13,451 nt of DNA from CAYGTS01 sp964352905 (GTDB lineage: Bacteria; Pseudomonadota; Gammaproteobacteria; JAHCLG01). The stretch lies in the NCBI GenBank assembly GCA_964352905.1, contig CAYGTS010000069.1, forward strand, positions 1 to 13,451, given 5' to 3'. Shown piece after piece: positions 7,654-13,451 of this stretch. Each line of letters begins with the position of its first letter. Position 1 is the first letter of the stretch. The position numbers were made by a program, and so were the translations under genes. The notes below the pieces were generated by a model. It ran no database searches, was not told where the DNA came from, and saw nothing but the letters and a program-made list of their open reading frames with translations.

Positions 7654-8397
7654 ATGGAAGACATTTTAGCCGCAGAACAAACAAGCAGTGCTTTTCAATT
7701 GAAAGGTAGTCTTTTTACCTTGACAGTTATGCAAATTATGACAACTGATAAAAATCTTGTTGCAACGCAACTTGACGCGTTAATTGAGCGTACACCAAAA
7801 TTTTTCAACCAAATGCCCATGGTGCTTGATATTGCTGCTATCAATCGTAGTAAAAAGGCATGGAGTTTGAAAGACGTAGTAACCGTATTGCGCGAACACA
7901 ACATTATACCCATTGGCATTCGTGGCGGCATGACAGAACATAATCAACAAGCATTAGAGTTAAATCTTGCCATTATGCCGAGTAGCCAAACTGATAAAAT
8001 CCCTGTATCAGAAAAACCTGTCATCCAACAACCAGCAGCTTCTGCTGATAGCCATGAAACGCCAACGACTAAAATTATTACCAAGCCGGTACGTTCTGGC
8101 CAGCAAATTTATGCACAAAATAGTGATTTGGTGATTATTTCATCGGTGAGTCACGGCGCGGAATTACTCGCTGATGGCAATATTCACGTTTACGGCGCCC
8201 TACGCGGTCGTGCACTCGCTGGTGTTAATGGTAATACCCATGCGCACATTTTTTGCGGCGAATTAGATGCCGAATTAATTTCCGTAGCGGGTTATTACAT
8301 GGTTAAAGAGGATGTAAAAAGAATGCAGCTTGCAGACAATAGCCTATATAACATCTTCTTAGAAAACGAGCGTTTGCAAATTACACGCATTATGTGA
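7654..8397 (+). CDS. minC: Septum site-determining protein MinC
   Basis: A 247-residue FtsZ-assembly inhibitor that works with MinD to block division at the poles. The N-terminal FtsZ-binding domain covers about 1-110, a Pro/Ala/Thr-rich linker about 112-142, and the C-terminal beta-helix about 143-247. The latter carries the hallmark PVRSGQQIYA, GAELLADGNIHVYGALRGRA and IFCGELDAELISVAG, with the RGRALAG surface that meets MinD and MinC partners. The ribosome site is modest (AGG, 9 nt before ATG). It is separated from minD by 387 bp filled with repeats instead of the short spacing usual in min operons. The coding sequence itself is intact. Confidence 0.95.
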   Translation: MEDILAAEQTSSAFQLKGSLFTLTVMQIMTTDKNLVATQLDALIERTPKFFNQMPMVLDIAAINRSKKAWSLKDVVTVLREHNIIPIGIRGGMTEHNQQALELNLAIMPSSQTDKIPVSEKPVIQQPAASADSHETPTTKIITKPVRSGQQIYAQNSDLVIISSVSHGAELLADGNIHVYGALRGRALAGVNGNTHAHIFCGELDAELISVAGYYMVKEDVKRMQLADNSLYNIFLENERLQITRIM

Positions 8398-8444
8398 GCC
8401 AAAGGCCCTGGACTGATGGGTTCACAACATCACGCCTGGAATTT

Positions 8445-8541
8445 CAGCAATTCCCGCCGTAATGTCTGATTACTCAACAACAGTCAGATTTAACGTGATC
8501 TTGCCCAAATATGGCTGTTCCCAGCTACAGCGGGAATTGCT
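8445..8541 (-). repeat. Family B element, short form
   Basis: Begins CAGCAATTCCCGCC and ends GCGGGAATTGCT, containing both B arms (GTCTGATTACTCAA and GCCCAAATATGGCTG) in reverse orientation without the long central hairpin. No clear direct repeats flank it. It lies 47 bp after minC. Confidence 0.8.
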
Positions 8542-8622
8542 AGATATCTTGCAGCTAGGCTTTTTTTAGTTAAAAAAACAGTGTAGAGTATGCGTTTATT
8601 CAGAAATTCTCGCCCTGATCTT

Positions 8623-8650
8623 GAATTACTCAAAACAGCGGGAATTGCTG
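8623..8650 (+). repeat. Family B terminal fragment
   Basis: GAATTACTCAAAACAG followed by CGGGAATTGCTG, resembling the right terminus of family B. Only an end is recognisable. The stretch 8542-8622, which includes a T7/A7 hairpin at about 8561-8578, shows nothing else I can name. Confidence 0.5.
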
Positions 8651-8669
8651 GCGTTTATGTATCTATTTG

Positions 8670-8751
8670 GTAACTATTCAGTAAATTTGAAGGTGAATTT
8701 ATCGAGAACGTTCAGATTTGGTGCGTTCCCATCTACAGGGTGAATAGTTAC
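8670..8751 (-). mobile_element. Family A element, 82-bp form, with 8-bp target duplication
   Basis: Bounded by GTAACTATTCA and TGAATAGTTAC and flanked by perfect 8-bp repeats TCTATTTG (8662-8669 and 8752-8759). Both terminal arms are kept but the central hairpin and loop are deleted, joining GATTTGG to TGCGTTCCC. It ends 33 bp before the minD start codon. Confidence 0.93.
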
Positions 8752-8784
8752 TCTATTTGTTTAATTTTAGGGAAAGGTAACATA

Positions 8785-9615
8785 GTGGCTAAAATTATTG
8801 TAGTAACTTCTGGTAAAGGCGGTGTTGGTAAAACAACGAGCAGTGCAGCATTTTCAACAGGCCTTGCTTTACGCGGTTTTAAAACCGTGGTGATTGACTT
8901 TGATGTCGGTCTACGCAACCTTGATCTTATTATGGGTTGTGAAAGACGTGTTGTTTATGATTTTGTTAATGTGATCAATGGCGATGCGAGCCTCTCACAA
9001 GCGCTGATCAAAGATAAACGCGTTGAAAATCTTTACATCCTACCTGCTTCACAAACACGCGATAAAGAGTCTTTATCAAAAGAGGGGGTTGAGCGCATTT
9101 TAAATGAATTAAGCAAAAATTTTGATTATATTGTTTGCGATTCACCAGCAGGCATTGAACGCGGTGCGCAAATGGCACTGTATTTTGCAGATAGTGCCAT
9201 TGTGGTCACTAATCCTGAAGTTTCATCGGTACGCGATTCTGATCGCATTTTGGGTATTTTAGCGAGTAAATCACGTCGTGCTGAACTAAACCAAGAGCCA
9301 GTAACAGAGCACTTGCTGCTAACGCGCTACTCCCCTGTTCGTGTTGAACGCGGTGAAATGTTAAGCGTTGAAGATGTTAGTGAAATTTTAGCAATCCCTT
9401 TATTAGGTATTATTCCTGAATCGCAAGCAGTATTAAAAGCCTCTAATGCAGGTACACCTGTTATCTTGGATGATATTAGCGATGCTGGTAAGGCGTATAG
9501 CGATGCAGTGTCACGCTTCTTAGGCGAAGACATCCCTCATCGTTTTCTAAGCAAACGTAAAAAAGGACTTTTAGGACGTATTTTTGGATCTAATCGTGAG
9601 GAAACAGCCGCATGA
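8785..9615 (+). CDS. minD: Septum site-determining ATPase MinD
   Basis: A 276-residue ParA/MinD ATPase that dimerises on the membrane with ATP, recruits MinC and oscillates with MinE. The deviant Walker A SGKGGVGKTT (9-18) has both Lys11 and Lys16; DFDVGLRNLD (about 38-47) carries the Walker A' region; DSPAGIE is the Walker B region. The C-terminal KKGLLGRIFG is the amphipathic membrane-targeting helix. The start is GTG at 8785, supported by GGAAAGG 7 nt upstream and by the conserved AKIIVVTSGKGG N-terminus. An in-frame GTG at 8740 lies inside a repeat element and would add 15 foreign residues. It overlaps minE by 4 bp. Confidence 0.96.
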   Translation: MAKIIVVTSGKGGVGKTTSSAAFSTGLALRGFKTVVIDFDVGLRNLDLIMGCERRVVYDFVNVINGDASLSQALIKDKRVENLYILPASQTRDKESLSKEGVERILNELSKNFDYIVCDSPAGIERGAQMALYFADSAIVVTNPEVSSVRDSDRILGILASKSRRAELNQEPVTEHLLLTRYSPVRVERGEMLSVEDVSEILAIPLLGIIPESQAVLKASNAGTPVILDDISDAGKAYSDAVSRFLGEDIPHRFLSKRKKGLLGRIFGSNREETAA

Positions 9616-9875
9616 GTATTTTAAAATATTTACGGCGCCGCCCAAATACTGCCGCGGTGGCTAAAGAGCGTTTGCAAATCATCATTTCGCATGAACGTAA
9701 TAAAAAACACCATCAACCTGATTACTTAGCAAAATTACAGCAAGAGTTGGTTAATGTTATTAGCAAATACGTTAATATTAATCCTGAAAATGTTAATGTT
9801 GCATTGGACAATAGTGGCGATTGCTCCATTCTCGAATTAAACGTAACATTACCTGAAGTTGAAATGGTTGATTAA
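9612..9875 (+). CDS. minE: Cell division topological specificity factor MinE
   Basis: An 87-residue protein, typical for the family. It stimulates MinD ATPase and drives MinCD off the membrane at midcell. The N-terminal segment SILKYLRRRP (2-11) is the membrane-binding helix; AVAKERLQIIISHERN (15-30) is the MinD-contact region; the remainder forms the topological-specificity domain with DYLAKLQQELVNVISKYV. The ATG overlaps the minD stop codon (ATGA, 9612-9615), so translation is coupled. The mscS gene begins immediately after its stop. Confidence 0.95.
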   Translation: MSILKYLRRRPNTAAVAKERLQIIISHERNKKHHQPDYLAKLQQELVNVISKYVNINPENVNVALDNSGDCSILELNVTLPEVEMVD

Positions 9876-10691
9876 TTGTTATTAACTAACTTGGCATTCT
9901 TTAAAGTACCCGATTTCTTTCCTAAGGAACATCTCGTATCGATAATTTATGCAATATTAACAGTTATTGCTGGTTTCATTATCGGCAATATTGCTAGTAA
10001 TGGTATTACTAAAGCCGTTAAAAAACATGCTTCAGCGCAACAGTTAATGCTACTACGCAAGCTGGTAAAATATTTTATTATTATCATTTTTGTGTTTTCA
10101 GCGTTGCAACAAGTGGGTTTTACATTAAGCGTATTATTAAGCGCGGCAGGTGTTTTAACTGTGGCGGTGAGTTTTGCTTCACAAACTGCTTTTTCTAATA
10201 TTATCAGCGGTATTTTTTTAATTATCGAACGACCATTTAAAGTCGGTGATAGCATTAGCATTAATGGTAACATAGGTGAGGTGTTAACCATTGATTTATT
10301 ATCCATTAAGATCCGTACTGCTGATAATACGTTAATCCGGATTGCCAATGAACAGCTATTAAAAACGCCGATTACGAATTTATCCTTTTACAATACGCGT
10401 CGTTTTGATTTAAAAGTGGGCGTGTCTTACAACGATGATTTAGAGAAAGTCTTCACTCTATTAAAAGATATTGCCGCTAAACAACCTTTAGCCTTAAATG
10501 ATCCTGAGCCGAAAATCTTCATTCTAGGCTTTGGTAATTCTTCAATTGATTTGCAATTTTCAGTCTGGTGTTTACGCACTGATCTTGCCGAATTTAAAAA
10601 CGAATTACAGCAGGCGGTTAAAAGGACCTTTGATGAACATGGCATTAATATACCCTATCCCATTCAAACGCTTTATATAAATAATATGTAA
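9876..10691 (+). CDS. MscS-family mechanosensitive ion channel
   Basis: A 271-residue inner-membrane channel that opens under membrane tension to release solutes in hypo-osmotic shock. Membrane segments fall at about 20-42 and 61-82; the pore helix (about 86-118, LSAAGVLTVAVSFASQTAFS) is Gly/Ala-rich as in E. coli MscS. A beta domain (RPFKVGDSISINGNIGEVL) and an alpha/beta cytoplasmic domain ending HGINIPYPIQTLYI follow. The start is uncertain: TTG at 9876 directly follows the minE stop and would rely on coupling, with TTG at 9891 as an alternative. The last codons (ATG TAA) are created by a 59-bp family A insertion. Removing it and one target copy gives a tail of IAANKYN after Asn270, so the native protein was 6 residues longer. 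Confidence 0.88.
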   Translation: MLLTNLAFFKVPDFFPKEHLVSIIYAILTVIAGFIIGNIASNGITKAVKKHASAQQLMLLRKLVKYFIIIIFVFSALQQVGFTLSVLLSAAGVLTVAVSFASQTAFSNIISGIFLIIERPFKVGDSISINGNIGEVLTIDLLSIKIRTADNTLIRIANEQLLKTPITNLSFYNTRRFDLKVGVSYNDDLEKVFTLLKDIAAKQPLALNDPEPKIFILGFGNSSIDLQFSVWCLRTDLAEFKNELQQAVKRTFDEHGINIPYPIQTLYINNM

Positions 10692-10746
10692 CTATTCAGT
10701 AAACTTAACTGTGACTTTACCAGGAACGTTCAGGGTGAATAGTTAC
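10688..10746 (-). mobile_element. Family A element, 59-bp form, with 8-bp target duplication
   Basis: Bounded by GTAACTATTCA and TGAATAGTTAC, flanked by perfect repeats AATAATAT (10680-10687 and 10747-10754). It contains the arm through GAACGTTCAG fused directly to GGGTGAATAGTTAC, the smallest derivative seen here. Its first base completes the last sense codon of the mscS gene and the next three are the stop codon. Confidence 0.93.
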
Positions 10747-10810
10747 AATAATATCGCCGCTAATAAATACAATTAGATAGCCTCTAACCTGGTTCTGCGG
10801 GATCAGACCT

Positions 10811-10979
10811 CCGTCATTGCGAGCGATAGCGAAGCAATCCAGGGTTAGGATCTTCGATTTTACAAGATTTCACTACCGTTGCTATCAATTCCAGTGCACT
10901 GAAAAGCATCACCTTTAACATCATGTGCAATACCACAAACTCCTGGATTGCTTCGTCGCTGCGCTCCTCGCAATGACGG
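10811..10979. repeat. Family C palindromic element
   Basis: Inverted ends: CCGTCATTGCGAGCG leading to GCAATCCAGG (10811-10843), and CCTGGATTGC leading to CTCCTCGCAATGACGG (10942-10979), enclosing about 98 bp without a convincing gene. Palindromes starting CGTCATTGCGAG are widespread dispersed repeats in several host-associated bacteria. No direct repeat was found at its borders. Confidence 0.8.
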
Positions 10980-10999
10980 ATATCCAAATTGAAGTTAGT

Positions 11000-11042
11000 T
11001 AGGAGCGTTAGCGAAGCAGGGGTTCGCAACGACGGATCAATT
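11000..11042. repeat. Family C related half-element
   Basis: AGGAGCGTTAGCGAAGCAGG, then GGTTCGCAACGACGGATCAAT. This is a variant arm of the palindrome next to the complete copy, and its last 15 bp match 949-963. Confidence 0.6.
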
Positions 11043-11051
11043 TCGGTATTT

Positions 11052-12011
11052 CTAATAATAAAGATTAATTGCCGCCACTGCCGCTTTAAAATCTGTGGTA
11101 TCTTTTGCCTTCAGCACAAACCAAGAACCGGCAATAATGCCAACATGTTCACTAAAATTATATTCCAATGCGGGAGCAAGTGTAATCGATTCTACCTTGC
11201 CATGACCGATACTAGCAGGAGTATTATTCGCCGTATAGCCAACAAAACCATTAAAACTCGTCGCTTGGCGATGTTGAATCACAACTTCCATGACCGGCAC
11301 AAGATGTTGGGTTAGTGACCACTCTGCTGCGAGATCCAGAATATTTTCATTACCAGGCTTTATCGTGCCATTTGTATTAAAGCCGCCGCCATAAGAATTA
11401 AAACCATCTAAAGATACTTTACTGGCAAATAAGCGCGTTAAATCCAGGCGAAATCGCAAATATTGATCATCCCAAATCGGTAATAAGTATTGAAAATTCA
11501 AATTAAATTGCGTTTGGTAACTACCCATCCCAATGCCATTGGTGCCTCTATTATTAGGATTTAAACGATTGTACTGCCCGGTTGGTAATGTTTCTTGGAT
11601 CATAAACTCAATATCAAGGCTATTAGGTTTGTCCTTTTGCTCTAAAATTTGATAGCCTAAAGCAACACTGCTATCTGTGACACCACTGCCTCGCGCACCT
11701 TGATTAAGATTACGCTGGTACCCACTGATTAATTGTAGATCTATTTTATCAGTTAAGCCGTAAATCAAATCGGGGGTTAACGTTGTGCTAATACTGCTTG
11801 GAGTACGTATCAAACGCCCACTGCGATTAAAGATGCCATCATTATCAGTATAAAAGGTATAAAATTCAAAATTAAAATGGCCTTTTTCAACAACATGACC
11901 ATCAGGTGCAATCAAAGGCCCGGTAAACCAAGGCGTGTAGGCCTGTGCTGAACAATACATTAGGCTTAGCATCAAGAAAGCGAGGATGATTTTTACAATT
12001 CGTGTTAACAC
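11052..12011 (-). CDS. Putative outer-membrane beta-barrel protein
   Basis: A 319-residue exported protein. It has a clear Sec signal peptide (1-24: basic start, hydrophobic core, cleavage after CSAQA). The mature chain is dominated by alternating polar/aromatic strands (FNFEFYTFYTDN, IDLQLISGYQRN, QTQFNLNFQYLLP, YLRFRLDLTRLF, VESITLAPALEYNFSEH), and the protein ends NLYY with a C-terminal aromatic, as expected for an outer-membrane barrel. It resembles the family often labelled transporter or MetA-pathway of phenol degradation (Phenol_MetA_deg); the substrate is unknown. The start is GTG at 12011, with AGTAGGG about 8 nt upstream; no other start preserves the signal peptide. No partner gene is adjacent. 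Confidence 0.72.
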   Translation of the reverse strand: MLTRIVKIILAFLMLSLMYCSAQAYTPWFTGPLIAPDGHVVEKGHFNFEFYTFYTDNDGIFNRSGRLIRTPSSISTTLTPDLIYGLTDKIDLQLISGYQRNLNQGARGSGVTDSSVALGYQILEQKDKPNSLDIEFMIQETLPTGQYNRLNPNNRGTNGIGMGSYQTQFNLNFQYLLPIWDDQYLRFRLDLTRLFASKVSLDGFNSYGGGFNTNGTIKPGNENILDLAAEWSLTQHLVPVMEVVIQHRQATSFNGFVGYTANNTPASIGHGKVESITLAPALEYNFSEHVGIIAGSWFVLKAKDTTDFKAAVAAINLYY

Positions 12012-12085
12012 TTCCCTTACCCTACTGCAAAACGTCTTGAAAAAGTACTCGTAGCATACTAATCGAAAATAAACTCACTGTGAAG

Positions 12086-12260
12086 CAGCAATTCCCGGTG
12101 TACCTGGGAACAGCCATATTTGGGCAATCTCACGTTAAAAATTTCAAAAAATGTGCTCATTTATTATGTATAAACTCCGCTATTTTTTGAAATTTTTAAC
12201 GTGACCTTGCCTCAAATCTGACTGTTCTTGAGTAATCAGACATTACGGCGGGAATCGCTG
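12086..12260 (+). mobile_element. Family B element, complete, with hairpin core
   Basis: 175 bp with inverted ends CAGCAATTCCCG and CGGGAATCGCTG. The centre is a perfect 23-bp stem (12130-12152 with 12182-12204; TCACGTTAAAAATTTCAA and its complement) around a 29-base loop containing GCTCATTTATTATG. GTGAAG flanks it directly on both sides (12080-12085 and 12261-12266), consistent with a 6-bp target duplication. Confidence 0.85.
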
Positions 12261-12266
12261 GTGAAG

Positions 12267-12328
12267 CAGCAATTCCCGGTGTACCTGGGAACAGCTATAT
12301 TTGGGCAATCTCACGCCAGGAATGACTG
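12267..12328 (+). repeat. Family B element, short degenerate copy
   Basis: Starts immediately after the preceding GTGAAG with CAGCAATTCCCGGTG, runs through the left arm to CTCACG, then CAGGAATGACTG, a poor match to the right terminus. A third GTGAAG follows 3 bp later (12332-12337). Confidence 0.7.
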
Positions 12329-12343
12329 ATTGTGAAGCTACTT

Positions 12344-12421
12344 TGTTCTGCTCACCCCTTGTAGATTTATAATTACCAGAACGTTCAGATTTGGCGTTCC
12401 CCGCTACGGAGTGAGCAGTTA
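12344..12421 (-). mobile_element. Family A variant, 78-bp form, with 8-bp target duplication
   Basis: Diverged termini (TGTTCTGCTCACC and GTGAGCAGTTA), but the interior GAACGTTCAGATTTGG joined to CGTTCCC is the same deletion form as at 8670. Perfect 8-bp repeats AGCTACTT flank it (12336-12343 and 12422-12429). It lies one base beyond the stop codon of the oxidoreductase gene, counting the target duplication. Confidence 0.85.
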
Positions 12422-12430
12422 AGCTACTTT

Positions 12431-13183
12431 TTAATTATCTGAAAACAGCGTATGCGGTGCTACACCGATTTCAACTAATTGCTTTTGCAACACGTTAATT
12501 TTTTCAGGATGCCCTGCCAAATAAAAGCTTGATTGTTTACAGTCAGCTAAGTAAGGTTTAATGAAATTCAAAACGTCTTGCGATATTTCAAATTTTTTGT
12601 CATCTCTATTCACCACCGTCTTTAAATGAAACCGCTCATCTTGCGCTTGTAATTGCATTAAACATTCTTTATCAAAAATATTGTTATCGTCTCGCGCAAG
12701 CCAAACTAAAAAAATATGTTTATGCTGTTTGTTTTTAAGTGCACGCAGCAAAATACTTTTACCATAAGCATATCCTACACCTGTCACAATAATAAAAATA
12801 TTTTTCTCATTATTGTCTCTATAAAATGCTTTCCCATAAGGTAACGTTACTTCAACACCACCCAGTAACTGCATACTTTTAATTAAGGCTGATGCAACAC
12901 TATCTGAATCCTGGCATTGGATCAAAACTTCAATCATATTATCGTGATACTGATCCGATGCAATTGAATACATGCGACACGTACTTTTATTCAACCACAG
13001 CTTTAAATATTGCCCAGGCTCGAAACTAACTGGTTCATCAAAACACAATTGCACACGATATAAATGAGGTAAAATTTGTTGCGGTGCTAAAACTTTAATG
13101 AATTGCTGATTTAGCGCAATTGATGTTGGGTGATGTTGAGAGCTTAACTTGTTTGAGTAAACTTCAATGTTATTGTGACTCAT
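12431..13183 (-). CDS. NAD(P)H-flavin reductase-like oxidoreductase
   Basis: A 250-residue ferredoxin-NADP reductase superfamily protein of the Fre/LuxG type. An N-terminal flavin-binding barrel (about 28-120) carries FEPGQYLKLWL and RMYSIAS (70-76), a variant of the usual RPYSIAS with Pro replaced by Met. The pyridine-nucleotide domain follows with IIVTGVGYAYGKSILLRAL (131-149), comparable to GGTGFSYARSILL of Fre but lacking the first Gly, then FYLAGHPEKI (220-229) and the terminal LFSDN. The likely role is transfer of electrons from NAD(P)H to free flavin. The first 25 residues are a polar extension beyond Fre. A strong ribosome site (AGGAAG, 7 nt before ATG) supports the start. Mobile elements bound it closely on both sides. 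Confidence 0.8.
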   Translation of the reverse strand: MSHNNIEVYSNKLSSQHHPTSIALNQQFIKVLAPQQILPHLYRVQLCFDEPVSFEPGQYLKLWLNKSTCRMYSIASDQYHDNMIEVLIQCQDSDSVASALIKSMQLLGGVEVTLPYGKAFYRDNNEKNIFIIVTGVGYAYGKSILLRALKNKQHKHIFLVWLARDDNNIFDKECLMQLQAQDERFHLKTVVNRDDKKFEISQDVLNFIKPYLADCKQSSFYLAGHPEKINVLQKQLVEIGVAPHTLFSDN

Positions 13184-13211
13184 TATGTTGCTTCCTATTT
13201 TTAGATTAGAG

Positions 13212-13390
13212 GTAACTATTCACTCTGTAGATGGGAACGCCCATATTTGGGCTAAAAACGGCGAAAATCTTTTATCGAAATGCTCATGTATAACTCATAC
13301 ACTGCGCTTTCTCAAAAAGATTTTCGCCATTTTTATCACCAAATCTGAACGTTCTCGGTAAATTCACAGTTAAATTTACTGAATAGTTAC
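13212..13390 (+). mobile_element. Family A element, 179-bp full form
   Basis: Bounded by GTAACTATTCAC and TGAATAGTTAC. The core stem is GGCGAAAATCTTTT with AAAAGATTTTCGCC, and the loop holds GCTCATGTATAACTC. The flanks (GATTAGAG and TTTTTAGG) do not match, unlike the other copies, which suggests recombination with the next copy. It starts 28 bp upstream of the oxidoreductase start codon. Confidence 0.88.
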
Positions 13391-13398
13391 TTTTTAGG

Positions 13399-13451
13399 GT
13401 AACTATTCACCCTGTAGATGGGAACGCCCATATTTGGGCTAAAAACGGCGA
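13399..13451 (+). mobile_element. Family A element, truncated by window edge
   Basis: Begins GTAACTATTCACCCTG 8 bp after the previous copy and runs off the right edge at AACGGCGA. It is the exact inverse of the sequence at 1-52. Confidence 0.88.

Noticed and set aside
8740..8784. A longer MinD starting at GTG 8740
   Set aside because: The extra 15 codons come partly from a mobile-element end and lack a ribosome site. GTG 8785 has GGAAAGG and the conserved N-terminus.
10814..11029. A small minus-strand protein in the family C repeat
   Set aside because: Its frame is made of the palindrome arms (HCEERSDEAI), a known artefact of this repeat type, and it has no ribosome site.
1..13451. A CRISPR array made of the many repeats
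   Set aside because: The repeats are dispersed, in both orientations, of varying length and with inverted ends; there is no regular repeat-spacer spacing and no cas gene.

Overview
The window looks like a chromosomal segment of an AT-rich gammaproteobacterium. MinC, MinD, MinE, FadD and a 620-residue FabY-type ketoacyl synthase all have gammaproteobacterial character. Placement near Legionellales/Coxiellaceae-type host-associated bacteria is an inference from protein style and dense short palindromic repeats; no 16S rRNA or other phylogenetic marker is present.

Layout. 1-163 holds repeat-element ends. 164-901 (-) is an amidohydrolase and 1021-2883 (-) is FabY, a ketoacyl-ACP synthase. 2884-3256 carries a fabY promoter candidate, a terminator-like hairpin and a hybrid repeat. 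3257-4340 (-) is an unrecognised coiled-coil/poly-serine protein interrupted by a 100-N assembly gap inside a hexanucleotide repeat. 4341-4701 holds a terminator and a repeat element. 4702-5325 (-) is a low-complexity lipoprotein, 5513-5869 (+) an acidic orphan protein, and 5866-7545 (-) the acyl-CoA synthetase FadD. 7654-8397 (+) minC, 8785-9615 (+) minD, 9612-9875 (+) minE and 9876-10691 (+) an MscS-type channel run in one direction, with 387 bp of repeats separating minC from minD. 11052-12011 (-) is a secreted outer-membrane barrel candidate. 12431-13183 (-) is a flavin-reductase-like oxidoreductase. 13184-13451 is again repeat elements.

The genes are mostly housekeeping: fatty-acid initiation (FabY) and activation (FadD), division-site placement (MinCDE), osmotic release (MscS) and envelope proteins.

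The distinctive part is the non-coding material. A family of small non-coding elements (family A, termini GTAACTATTCA) occurs in full-length, 82-bp and 59-bp forms. Four copies are flanked by perfect 8-bp direct repeats, which marks them as transposed elements. A second family (B, termini CAGCAATTCCCG) shares the inner arms and loop of family A but has different ends. A third palindromic family (C, CCGTCATTGCG) is unrelated. The elements cluster at gene 3' ends: one rewrote the C-terminus of the MscS channel, others sit between genes and their terminators, and two lie inside the min cluster. No transposase is encoded here. The window begins and ends at the same base of the same element in opposite orientation, so it is probably a whole contig broken at repeats.
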